From the NCBI RefSeq assembly GCF_036850765.1, contig NC_089490.1:108060574-108124573 (forward strand): a DNA stretch of 64,000 bases, in the 5' to 3' direction. This document shows, piece by piece, positions 22,249-31,565 of this stretch. Origin of the DNA: Saccopteryx bilineata (lineage: Eukaryota > Chordata > Mammalia > Chiroptera > Emballonuridae). Numbering within the stretch: the first letter of the stretch is position 1; each line of letters opens with the position of its first letter. The notes below the pieces were generated by a model. That model searched no databases. It was not told the origin of the DNA and saw only the letters and a program-made list of their open reading frames with translations. Both the position numbers and the translations under genes were made by a program.

Positions 22249-22400
22249 CTGATATAGTCTCCATTCGGATCTGTTCTCCTACCAAAACCAACAGGGCAAT
22301 AGCAGTGAAAAAAACTGTTGAAAAAGGAACTACAAGAGAGCCACATCCAACTTCCAGCATTTATGTTTCAATCTGCAGCAAGCAGTAATTCTTCAAATAC
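22249..22400 (-). pseudogene. CRY1: CRY1 exon 8, in-frame TGA
   Basis: This 152-nt exon has the family length. It reads VFEELLLAAD, stop, [16 protein letters not shown], then [19 protein letters not shown]. The TGA is at 22370-22368, where the family has TGG (Trp of DADWSINAGS, about residue 390 in human). The FFQQFF block reads FFNSFF because the T run before caacag has 5 instead of 6 bases and the one after has 7 instead of 6, a pair of compensating one-base changes. Acceptor ttctgaag; donor gtaagtc. These residues line the FAD pocket. Confidence 0.92.
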
Positions 22401-22412
22401 CTTCAGAAGTAA

Positions 22413-22851
22413 CAGTAACCAGTTAGTTTACACACACATAATTCTCATTGTAAGCATTTTCCAGGTCTCTGTAGATTAATAGTCAAGACAAAGAAAATCT
22501 AGCACAGAGCTGTAAAATTAAACATTGGAAAGTTAGCTTCCTTGTCTATGTATCATTCTATATTGAGTTGTTTCAGAAAAAGAAATGTATCGGCAATATA
22601 AGTGGATTTCTGAGTAGAATTTACCTTTCTAATCTTTGCAGTGTTATGTGGGAGGAGGATAAAAAATTATTTAAGTCACTGATTTAAAAGGAATATGATG
22701 AGATTAAAAACACAATAAGAAAAGCAATAAACATTTTTAAGAAAACAAAAATGCTAACAAATAAATCACCAGCAGAAACTTAGAAGCTTGGTACAACAGC
22801 CTACATAAAAGGAGCATCCAAACATAAATAAACTTTGAGAATGCACTGGTG
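22413..22851. other. CRY1 intron sequence, nothing recognised
   Basis: AT-rich intron upstream of exon 8 with no repeat head and no conserved block found. Confidence 0.4.
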
Positions 22852-23248
22852 GCCCTGGCAGGTTGGCTCAGCGATAGAGCATCGGCCTGGCATGTGGATG
22901 TCCCAGGTTTAATTCCCAGTCAGGGCACACAGAAGTGCCCATCTACTTCTTCACCCCTCCCCCTCTTGCTTCTCTTTCTCTCTTTCTTTCTCTCTCGTCC
23001 CTTCCTGCAGCCATGGCTGGAGTGAGTTGGCCCCAGGCGCTGAGGATGGATGGCTCCATGGCCTCCACCTCAGGGGCTAAGAAGAGCTTGGTTGCTGAGC
23101 AACAGAGCAATGCCCCAGATGGGCAGAGCATCACTCCCTAGTGGGCTTGCCAGTAGATCCGTTTGGGGTGCACGCAGGAATCTGTCTCTGTGTCTCCTCC
23201 TCTTGTTGAATAATAAGAAAAAAAAAAGAAAGGAAAAGAAAAAAGAAA
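22852..23248 (+). repeat. tRNA-derived SINE, type A (older)
   Basis: Head ggccctggcaggttggctca and an A-rich tail; flanks atgcactgg / atacactgg. Confidence 0.88.
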
Positions 23249-23935
23249 ATACACTGGCATTATAGAGTTTAAATTTGGAATTTCTTGACCCAAGAGGAAA
23301 GCAGAATGAAAATAAATGATTTTTAATAAATCCACGAAATGTGTGCACTACACACCTACCTCATGTACAACTTTGTACTAAGAAATATAACAGATGCAAA
23401 GAAAACATAGGATCAGAAATGGTCCTTGGAGAGGGGAAATTTATGATATAAGAAGGTAAAACATATATATAAGTCCTAATATGTATAACCACAAGATGGT
23501 GCCACAAAATGTAGTATGCTTTATTATGCATAGTAAAAGTATTACTGAAGAGCTGTGAGGATGAAGTGAGATGAATGATGTATATTTTAAGATTTATATT
23601 GTAAATTCACTATTTCTAAAAATTCCTTTCTATGACAGAAATGATCACCTATAAATATATTGATGCAATTATGTCCCAAAGTGTCAAGTCTTATAGTTCC
23701 TGTGATGGTTAAGCTGGTTTAGCCATAGAAATGACTTGAGGTAATTGAACCAGTTTTTGCCATATCTCCTGTCTAATTACACCATTCTGGTCTCCAAAAC
23801 TGTGTTTATATTGTGGGGATTAAATGCTTTGCCCACTGAAAAACTAGACTATAAATAAATCTACATAATAGACAACTTCTGGAAAATGTTTTAGTAAGGT
23901 ATAGAGTCCTTCAAAATAAGACCGTACTAGTTAGA
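23249..23935. other. CRY1 intron 7 sequence, nothing recognised
   Basis: Anonymous intronic sequence; no repeat family assigned. Confidence 0.35.
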
Positions 23936-23943
23936 ACACTTAC

Positions 23944-24254
23944 CTTCATTCCTTCTTCCCAACTTATCCATAGGTCACCTCGTGTCAGGAAGCAAGCAAC
24001 TGCATGTCTGGCCAAATGGTGAATCCAGCCCTCCTGACGAAGCTGTGCCATGATGGCATCAATCCATGGAAAACCTGTCCTGCCTTCTGCCCATTTTGCT
24101 AAAGCCTCAGGATTCTTATCCCAAGGAATCTGAACGCAGGTGTGTTTCTTTCATTTTATCAAAGCATGGGTTATTTGTTGCTACTGTATAGAAAAATTTG
24201 CACCATAATAGTTGCCCATAAAGGGAAAGGGGGGGGGGAACTGTTCTTTTTTAC
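23944..24254 (-). pseudogene. CRY1: CRY1 exon 7, two frameshifts
   Basis: The exon is 311 nt against 312 expected from the 104 codons of the family. The 5' part shows VKKNS, then a C10 run (24229-24238) one base longer than expected. [18 protein letters not shown] and NPCFDKM follow. Next, 2 nt are missing at about 24135-24152, where the family has EGNPI. The remainder reads [19 protein letters not shown] through [18 protein letters not shown] to WEEGMK without interruption. Arg to Cys and Glu to Lys after QLLW, Ala to Val, and Arg to Cys before FDKM are unusual replacements. Acceptor aatcttag, donor gtaagtg. This is the FAD-binding core of the photolyase-homology region. Confidence 0.93.
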
Positions 24255-24316
24255 CTAAGATTGAAAAGCAAAGGACTATTATAAGCAATTTTTATAAGCA
24301 ATTTTTATTTTTAATT

Positions 24317-24717
24317 TTAATTTTTTATTTTTTACTTTTTCTGAAGCTAGAAACCAGGAGAGACAGTCAGACAAACTCCCGCATGCGCCCGACCAGGATC
24401 CACCTGGCACGTCCACCAGGGGGCAACGCTCTGCCCACCAGGGGGCGATATTCTGCCCCTCCAGGGCGTCGCTCTGTTGCGACCAGAGCCAATCTAGTGC
24501 CTGGGGCAGAGGCCAAGGAGCCATCCCCAGCACCTGGGCCGTCTTTGCTCCAATGGAGCCTCGGCTGCGGGAGGGGAAGAGAGAGACAGAGAGGAAGGAG
24601 AGGGGGAGAGGTGGAGAAGCAGATGGGCGCTTCTCCTGTGTGCCCTGGCCGGGAATCGAACCCAGGACCTCTGCATGCCAGGCCGACGCTCTACCACTGA
24701 GCCAACCGGCCAGGGCC
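24317..24717 (-). repeat. tRNA-derived SINE, type A (young), between CRY1 exons 6 and 7
   Basis: Minus-strand head ggccctggccggttggctca; flanks ttataagcaattttt on both sides. It fills most of the roughly 520-bp intron. Confidence 0.93.
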
Positions 24718-24774
24718 TTATAAGCAATTTTTAAAAACGTATTTTAAAAAATAAAATTCAGTTTTAGTTAATAC

Positions 24775-24913
24775 TTTTTTGTAGAGATCTGTTAGTTTGA
24801 AGTAAAATAGTCGACATGACAGACAACCAAAGCGGAGGTCAGGACTGAGCCCAGTAAGGCTCCTTGCAGAGAATTTGTATTCATTCGAGGTCTTTCAAAG
24901 TTTTCCATCCACT
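24775..24913 (-). pseudogene. CRY1: CRY1 exon 6, one-base deletion
   Basis: The exon is 139 nt against 140 expected. It reads [15 protein letters not shown], then the frame shifts by -1 within about 24850-24868, where the family has LASPTGLSPY. In the shifted register, [20 protein letters not shown] is readable to the donor. In the original frame a TAA follows within the exon, so a transcript would end here. Acceptor ttttcag; donor gtatta, the weakest of the set. Val to Met and Ala to Glu before NFERP are further changes. Confidence 0.9.
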
Positions 24914-24969
24914 CTGAAAACAAACAAAGAGAAGTACACTAGCTTTTCCATTTTCTTTATTTCATATTT

Positions 24970-25296
24970 TTCTTTTCTTTTTTTTTTAATGTGTTTTTCT
25001 GAAGTGAGAAGCGGTGGTAAGGCAAACAGACAGACTCCCACATGCGCTGGACCAGGATTCACTGGCATACCCACCAGGGGGCAATGCTCTGCCCATCTGG
25101 GACATTGCTCGGCTGTAATTTGAGCCATTCTAGCGCCTGAGGCGGAAGCCATAGAGCCATCCTCAGCACTCAGGCCAGCTTTGCTCCAATGGAGCGTTGG
25201 CTGCAGGAGGGGAAGAGATAGAGAGAAAGGAGAGGAGTAAGGGTGGAGAAGCAGATGGGTGCTTCTCCTGTGTGTGCTGGCCAGGAATCCAGGGCC
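24970..25296 (-). repeat. Type A SINE lacking part of the tRNA head
   Basis: Type A tail and body are present; the head between ggccaggaatc and cagggcc is deleted. It lies inside the poly(A/T) tail of the type C copy next to it. Confidence 0.85.
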
Positions 25297-25327
25297 TTAT
25301 TTCTTTCTTTTTGTTTTGTTTTGTTTC

Positions 25328-25508
25328 TGTTTTTTTTTGTTGTTGTTGTTGTTTTACTTTACTTACTCATTTTAGAGAGAGACAGAGAGAGAAGGAGGAG
25401 GAGCAGGAAGCATCAACTCCCATATGTGCCTTGACCAGGCAAGCTCAGGGTTTCAAACCAGTGACCTCTGCGTTCCAGGTCGACGTTTTATCCACTGCAG
25501 CATCATAG
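25328..25508 (-). repeat. tRNA-derived SINE, type C
   Basis: CT-rich part and head are present. The duplication agcttttccatttt lies at about 24943-24956 and 25509-25522, so the outer insertion site is about 30 bp upstream of the CRY1 exon 6 acceptor. Confidence 0.88.
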
Positions 25509-25532
25509 CTTTTCCATTTTAAAAGAGTGTTT

Positions 25533-25864
25533 AAACGGTGGATAGGCGCGGTGGATAGAGCGTCAGACTGGGATGCCGAGGACCCAGGTTCAAGACCCCA
25601 AGGTCGCCAGCTTGAGCGTGGGCTCATCTGGTTTGAGCAAAAGCTCACCAGCTTGGACCCAAGGTCGCTGGCTCAAGCAAGGGGTTACTCGGTCTGCTGA
25701 AAACCCGCGGTCAAGACACATATGAGAAAGCAATCAATGAATAACTAAGGTGTCGCAATGCGCAATGAAAACTAATGATTGATGCTTCTCATCTCTTCGT
25801 TCCTGTCTGTCTGTCCCTGTCTATCCCTCTCTCTGACTCTCTGTCTCTGTAAAAAAAAAAAAAA
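25533..25864 (+). repeat. tRNA-derived SINE, type B
   Basis: Diverged first bases (ggtggataggcgcggtggat), then the usual type B body and A tail. Confidence 0.88.
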
Positions 25865-25865
25865 G

Positions 25866-26679
25866 AAACATATTTTTTTTTAAAAATTAAAAAAAAAGAC
25901 TACAATTTATAAAACCATAATAATTGAAACACTGGTGTTGTTGGAGAGACAGAGTTACAGGAGAGCATAAGGGAGTCCAGATAGAAACTCACATATTTAA
26001 TACTATTTGATTCGTGATAAAGGCAAAAGAGGCAAAGAATTTGGTGGCCAAGGGTTGTGGCTATTTGAAATCTCTTTTCCTACCTGTCCCTTGATGAGTA
26101 ATACAGAACCTTGACATTTCTCTGTGCAAAGAACTCTGGATCCTTTCTACCAAGGGTGGGTCATTCTTCCAGTGTGTACATCTTGTCTTAAGGGGGGACT
26201 ATTTGTGTATAATTTCCTGTGCTTGGGGGTGAATGGAGCTTGGAAATGTGGGCTGGGTGATCACATGTATACACTTGAGACCCCTAATGGAGCAGAATAG
26301 AGCTGGGTGAGAAGGGACTGAGTCATGGGCCAGGGCTTTGAGGTTAGATAGAATATGGCTCTTCCCACACTCTGATGGGGGCTGCTCTGTTCTGGTTAGA
26401 AATTTTGAGAAATTAATAAGTTTAAATCAGTGCTTCTCAAACTGTAATAAAAATCTAAAAACAAAAAGATTTTGATTTTAAAAAGCTGTTACATAGTTGG
26501 GGGATAATGTACACAAATTTTAATAGTTTTTCTATTATAACAATGGAGGCCGGAAAAAAATGAAAAGCTCATGATTTGCATATCAAATGACTGTACATAC
26601 ATCAAACTTTGACTAGGTAGCAAGAAAATGTATAATTTATAAGTTCAAAAATATATAAATAAAAAATGCATGCTCCCTA
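25866..26679. other. No exon found where CRY1 exon 5 might be expected
   Basis: Non-repetitive sequence upstream of exon 6. I searched both orientations for the exon 5 protein motif GGETEALTRLERHLERK and for GLSSAVWP and found neither. Confidence 0.45.
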
Positions 26680-26860
26680 GAAATCAAGCACTGTGCTAAG
26701 CATTAGACAATCAGGCAATACGCTTTAAAACCAGCTTCTTACACTAAATGTGTGTGGCACTTTGGTTAATATCTCCATTTTGCAGATCTGGTTATTTTAA
26801 AATTTTAGAAACTTGCTCAAGTTCACAGAGTATCGAAATGCCTAAATTTATGCCTGCTTC
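26680..26860 (-). repeat. MIR-like remnant
   Basis: 'gcactgtgctaagcatta' and tccattttgcagatctgg with 'aacttgctcaagttcacag' give a recognisable MIR pattern. Confidence 0.6.
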
Positions 26861-26870
26861 TTCTTCTTCT

Positions 26871-27227
26871 TTTTTTTTTTTTTTTTTGTATTTTTCTGAA
26901 GCTGGAAACGGGGAGGCAGTCAGACAGACTCCTGCATGTGCCCGACTGGGTTCCACCCAGTACGCCCACTGGGGGGGATGCTCTGTTGCAACCAGAGCCA
27001 CGCTAGCGCCTGGGGCAGAGGCCACAGAGCCATCCCCAGCGCCCGGGCCATCTTTTGCTCCAATGGAGCCTCAGCTGCGGGAGGGGAAGAGAGAAACACA
27101 GAGGAAGGAGAGGGGGAGGGGTGGAGAAGCAGATGGGCGCCTCTCCTGTGTGCCCTGGCCGGGAATCGAACCCGGGACTTCCGCACGCCAGGCCGATGAT
27201 CTACCACTGAGCCAACCGGACAGGGCC
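26871..27227 (-). repeat. tRNA-derived SINE, type A
   Basis: Minus-strand head ggccctgtccggttggctca; flanks gcctgctgcttct-like. Confidence 0.92.
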
Positions 27228-27255
27228 GCCTGCTGCTTCTAAGAATTGGTCTTTA

Positions 27256-27451
27256 ACCTGACCCAGCGGTGGCGCAGTGGATAGAGCGATGGACTGCTGA
27301 AGGCCCGGTATGAGAAAGCAATCAATGAACAATTAAGGTGTTGCAACGCGCAACAAAATACTAATGATTGATGCTTCTCATCTCTCTGTTCCTGTCTGTC
27401 TGTCCCTGTCTATCCCTCTCTCTCTCTCTTTCTGTCTCTGTAGAAAAAAAA
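27256..27451 (+). repeat. Type B SINE with large internal deletion
   Basis: The head aacctgacccagcggtggcg runs to gatggactg and then jumps to gctgaaggcccgg, removing about 130 bp. The flanks aagaattggtctttaa / aagaattagtctttaa are the duplication. Confidence 0.9.
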
Positions 27452-27486
27452 AAAGAATTAGTCTTTAATAAACCTTTTTTAGTTAA

Positions 27487-29063
27487 TCTTTATTATATGC
27501 GGCTTAAGTGTCTGTTTGTCGCCGATAGCTTATTGGTTGCTTGCTTAACTGTACTAGCCAATGGGGTGAAGTTGCCACAGCTGAACGCAAATTGAGCAGG
27601 TCAGGGGGAAGGTGAACATTTGTTTGCATTGGCAATCATCTGCTTTTGAAACAATTTAAGGCTGAACGCAAATTGAGCGTGTCAGGGGGAAGGTGAACAT
27701 TTGTTTGCATTGGCAATATTGACAAATGTACCATGGCTTCAAATCATGCTTTGGATAAAACTGACAGGTTGTTAAAAAGAAATCATGAAAAATGATTATC
27801 CATTTGGAGGAAAAGTTTTACTTCTTGGAGGTGACTTTAGACAATGTCTATCAGTATTGCCTCATGCTCCACAAGCTGCAATAATACAAAATAGCATAAA
27901 ATTTGCAAAATCATGGGATTTATTTAAGAAATTCCCACTGACAATGAACATGAGGTCAAATGACCCCGAATATAGTGAGTGGCTTTTAAAACTTGGAAAT
28001 GGAACTCTTTCTGATGATAATGGATTGAGTGAAGACGTTGTGGAGATTCCTTTGTCAATGATATGCAAAGATAGTTTAGTGGATTGGGTTTTTGGTAATA
28101 AAATCCAGCCTGGAAACATCAGTGAAATTAGTAAAAGGGCAATATTGTGTCTTACAAATTCTGATGTAGACAAACTAAATGATGATGTCTTAAATATCAT
28201 AGAAGGGAACGACACGACATATTTAAGTGTTGATTCCATTGTAGCTGATAATAAAGCGAGTGCCAACAACTTTCCAATGGAATTTTTAAATAGTCTGTCG
28301 CCTTCTGGCATGCCACCTCACAAATTGAGGTTAAAGATTGGAGCAATTATTATGCTGTTAAGAAATCTTAACACCAGAAGGGGTCTTTGCAATGGTACAA
28401 GACTAGAGGTTCTCCAATTGAAAAATAATGTCTTAATAGCTAAGTCTTTGACTGGCTCCTCTAAAGGTGAAATACATCTCATTCCAAGAATTGATTTGGC
28501 TCCATCTCAAACAGGGTTGCTGTTTCAATTGAGACGTAGACAATTTCCTGTAAAACTTGCCTTTGCTATGACCATCAATAAGTCTCAGGGCCAAACGCTT
28601 AAGCGTGTTGGCATTTTTTTACCTGAGCCTGCATTTGGACACGGTCAACTTTATGTTGCCTGTTCAAGAGTTCGTGAAAGAACAGACGTAAAATTAAAAA
28701 TAATTGATGGTTCTCTGCAAGGCAAGCTTAAAAATGATGGAAAGATCTACACAAGAGATGTTGTGTACAAAGAGATCTTTGACATGTGAATTAACATTTT
28801 ATTATTTAAATCACCTTTATTTATTGAGCTAGCGGTGGCTCTTAAGAAATGTACCACCAGTGGTTTCCTTCATTGTACTCTACTTTAAGCAATTAAGCAA
28901 GTAGAAGGGGGAAACCCCATGGGGCAGTAAGCAAAGGGGTGTCCTTGCCGCCTGCCCTGGGTAATTCAGTTTGAATTAGCAGACACCTTTGCACAAATCA
29001 TTTTAATTACAATTTATAATATCTAGAACAGCGGCCATTTCGTATGACCGCCGGGCTTTCTAG
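27487..29063 (+). mobile_element. Helitron, internally deleted, with both termini
   Basis: The element begins TC after A (27486) and ends CTAG (29060-29063) before T (29064), the Helitron A|T insertion rule without TSD. About 9 nt before the end is a hairpin at 29031-29051 (gcggccat against atgaccgc, loop ttcgt). It carries the helicase frame (27785-28789). Upstream, a short frame starting MASNHALDKTDRLLKRNHEK at 27733 ends within a few codons, apparently the Rep N-terminus joined to helicase sequence across a large deletion. An 81-bp unit (27580, 27661) is partly duplicated. Confidence 0.88.
27785..28789 (+). CDS. Helitron Pif1-like helicase, C-terminal part
   Basis: An open frame of 334 residues without the Rep domain or the Walker A start of the helicase. 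It shows LLLGGDFRQ (about 13-21), the helicase motif with the invariant Gln, then GTRLEVLQ (about 206), FAMTINKSQGQT (about 259-270) and VACSRVRERTD (about 291-301). These are the SF1B Pif1/Recd2 motifs III-VI in order, with a short C-terminus. As it lacks the ATP-binding loop it is not expected to be an active helicase. The start shown is simply the first ATG. Openness over a kilobase suggests limited age. Confidence 0.85.
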   Translation: MKNDYPFGGKVLLLGGDFRQCLSVLPHAPQAAIIQNSIKFAKSWDLFKKFPLTMNMRSNDPEYSEWLLKLGNGTLSDDNGLSEDVVEIPLSMICKDSLVDWVFGNKIQPGNISEISKRAILCLTNSDVDKLNDDVLNIIEGNDTTYLSVDSIVADNKASANNFPMEFLNSLSPSGMPPHKLRLKIGAIIMLLRNLNTRRGLCNGTRLEVLQLKNNVLIAKSLTGSSKGEIHLIPRIDLAPSQTGLLFQLRRRQFPVKLAFAMTINKSQGQTLKRVGIFLPEPAFGHGQLYVACSRVRERTDVKLKIIDGSLQGKLKNDGKIYTRDVVYKEIFDM

Positions 29064-29289
29064 TATGTCATAAGCTGCTTTGCTGAGGTACTCTATTTTA
29101 TTTTTGATTACCAAAAAAATGTTAACTGGAAAAATATAGAGATAGTAAGTAAAAAGCAGCTATTTATTGAGTGTCAAGTGCTATATTAATAAGTTCTGCA
29201 CATCTCCTGATAGTGATTTTCAATGAGGAGACTGCGACTTCAGGGAAATAAATGATTTCCCAAAGGGATAGTAAAGTATAAAAAATAAA

Positions 29290-29482
29290 TTTTAAATGAT
29301 TTTATTTATTAATTTTACAAAAAGAAGAAGGGGATAGCAAGAAGTATCAGCTCATAGTTGCTTCACTTTGGTTGTTCATGCTCACTTGTCGTATGTGCCC
29401 TGACCAGGCGAGCCCAGGGTTTCAAACAGGCAACCTCAGTGTTCCAGGTCAATGATCTGTCTGCTGCTCTATCAGTGGCCAG
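29290..29482 (-). repeat. tRNA-derived SINE, type C or D (old)
   Basis: cgtatgtgccctgaccaggc and the preceding gagcccagggtttcaaac give a diverged minus-strand SINE. Confidence 0.65.
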
Positions 29483-29556
29483 GAAAATGTTTTTAAAATG
29501 TTAAAATCTGCTCTGATATATCTTACCAAAAAAAAAAAAAAATCATCTGTAATCCC

Positions 29557-29978
29557 TGTGAGGTATTTTCTCCCGCCGAGAAGGAAGGAAGGGGCGGGAG
29601 CCACAAAGTGTACAATAGTAAAAGGCTTTTTTGAATAAAGAGTGCGCATTGCCCGACGAGGTTCTCTGGCCCTGAGGAAAGATGGAGGCCAGGGAAGTCG
29701 CAAGTGGTGACCACGTGGGAGATATTTAAAGGGTCCCTAGGGTGGTCAAGCTAATATGAGGTGGTGAAATCTCACTGGCTGGCAGACGGTCACTGTTTTC
29801 CAAAGGGTGCCTGCAAAGTTTCTTTTGGCGCGCTTGGTTGTGGGCGGTCCTAGCCAAAGTTCACGGGTCTGGCCTTTCCCGTTATCCACCGACCTTACAA
29901 TCCCACTATTATTTAACTGACTATATAGTAACATACGGTAATTCTCCAAACCTATGCAGATTAGACCAGGGCTGCCAC
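29557..29978 (-). other. Unclassified moderately GC-rich segment, LTR-like
   Basis: About 420 bp of higher GC than the flanks. On the minus strand it has 'tttaaatatctcccacgtgg', then ctttattcaaaaaagcc, and ends with CA. Order and length resemble a solo LTR, but no duplication was found at either end. Confidence 0.3.
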
Positions 29979-30109
29979 CAATAGTGGGCTTTGTTTGTTT
30001 TTGCTTTTCTTAATTGCTATTGTAAACCTTGCAGGGCACATCATCATCTTTAAGCATACATCTTAAACATTTGGGGGCATCTGTTCTATTTCTTCTAGAA
30101 ATAATTCCT

Positions 30110-30290
30110 TGAAAACACAATAAATAAGATTTAAGTACACTTAAATATTTATATACACTGCCAAATTTTCCACCAGTTATACTCTGCCAGTTTACACTCT
30201 CATCAGTAGTACACCAGTGCTTACTCCCATACGTTCGCTCCCCACACCTACAATAGCGGTACCAAGTATACAAAGAAAAATAACAACTCA
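30110..30290 (-). repeat. L1 fragment (ancient)
   Basis: ccaaattttccaccagtt and tttacactctcatcagtagt match the reverse complement of L1 3' ends. Confidence 0.55.
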
Positions 30291-30499
30291 TTTAAAATAT
30301 TTTCCTTTCTTGAAGAATTCCTACCAAGCTGTCAACAGGTGCTCCCTTTGAGGTGTAGAATGAAGGCATGTAAATAATATAATTATTTTTATTTTACACA
30401 CTGTTGCATTATTCAGATTTGTTAGTACAATCATTTACTTCTTTTGAAATCTAAAAATTAAATTAAAACTAGAACAGGAAAACATTACATTTGTTTTAC

Positions 30500-30800
30500 A
30501 GTAAAGGCAATATAGACTGGCAGTTAAAAAACACAGAATCTAAAGTCCTGAGTTCAAAGACTGACTCAACTATTTGTGCAAATTGCTAGACTCTCCAAGT
30601 CTGTTTTCTTATCTGAAAAATGAATGAAATGTAAGTAAAGTGTTTAGAGAGTACCCAGCACATAAACACTGTGTGTTTGCTATAGTAAAATAAAAAAAAA
30701 TTACATGTTACTGGGTTGCTGAAAGATTAAATGACATAATGCTTGTAAACTGTTTAGGATATAGTACATAGTAAGACTCAATGAATAATAGCTATTATTT
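30500..30800 (+). repeat. MIR-like remnants
   Basis: 'ctgagttcaaagactgactc', then gtctgttttcttatctgaa and 'gtacccagcacataaac', in MIR order. Confidence 0.65.
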
Positions 30801-30897
30801 TTACTAGCTATTTGTATATTTTTTGCTTGGTGAGTTGAAGCTTATGTTTGCTTTGTTTACTATTGCCATTAATTTTTCACTTTTGGATTAGAAAATT

Positions 30898-30948
30898 TTT
30901 TTAATTGATTGATTTTATAGAGAGAGAAGGGGAGGAGAGAGGAAAGGG

Positions 30949-30994
<46 letters not shown>

Positions 30995-31117
30995 CCGATT
31001 TATTCCACTTATTTATACATTGATGGGTTGTTTCTTGTATGTGCCCTGACTAGGGGTCAAACCAGCAACTTTGGCAAGTTGGGATGATGCTAACCAGCTG
31101 AGCTACTTGGCCAGGGC
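30898..31117 (-). repeat. tRNA-derived SINE, type D, with GA microsatellite
   Basis: Minus-strand head gccctggccaagtagctcag. The GA run (about 30957-30990) is the expanded CT stretch of the element. Confidence 0.85.
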
Positions 31118-31137
31118 TTTCTCTTATGGATTGTATT

Positions 31138-31381
31138 TTTTAATTTCTTTTTATTTTTTTAATTTTAGTGAGAGGAGAAGAGGCAGAGACAGACTCTGGC
31201 ATGCTCTCCAACCGGGATCCACCCAGCAAGCCCACTAGGGGGCGATGCTCTACCCATCTAGGACCCTTGTTCGGTTGCAACTGGAGCCATTTTTTAGTGC
31301 CTGAGGTAGAGACCACAGAGCCATCCTCATTCCCTGGGCCAACTCTCTGTAATTGAGCCTTGGCTGCAGGAGGGGAGGAGA

Positions 31382-31437
<56 letters not shown>

Positions 31438-31565
31438 GAGGGGACCAGGGGTAGAGAAGCAGATGGGCGCTTCTCCTGTGAGCCCTGACCAGGAATTGAA
31501 CCTGGGACTTCCACGTGCCAGGCCGACACTCTATCACAGAGCCAACTGGCTAAGGGGCCAGGGCT
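31138..31565 (-). repeat. tRNA-derived SINE, type A (old), with GA microsatellite
   Basis: Body with cccactagggggcgatgctc; a GA run at about 31383-31432; flanks tttcttatggatt-like. Confidence 0.85.

Larger units (their letters stand above)
11885..24913 (-). pseudogene. CRY1: Cryptochrome 1 locus, 3' half, disrupted (exons 6-12 plus likely 3' UTR)
   Basis: CRY1 is a nuclear repressor of CLOCK:BMAL1 with an FAD-binding photolyase-homology region and a disordered C-terminal tail. Seven exons were read on the minus strand at 24775-24913, 23944-24254, 22249-22400, 21810-22012, 21638-21706, 14521-14592 and 14342-14445. They correspond to human exons 6-12, and every one keeps AG/GT borders. Exon lengths equal the expected length except where lesions lie: 139 (expected 140), 311 (expected 312), 152, 203, 69, 72, 104. 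Lesions: -1 in exon 6; +1 and -2 in exon 7; TGA in exon 8; TAG in exon 9; plus many replacements of conserved residues, several to Cys. The tail exons stay open. Retained introns and the MTERF2 neighbour argue against a retrocopy. Assembly error or a functional copy elsewhere remain alternatives. Confidence 0.85.

Noticed and set aside
14342..24913. CRY1 as a processed retrocopy
   Set aside because: Introns are kept at family positions with GT-AG borders and the MTERF2 neighbour is conserved.
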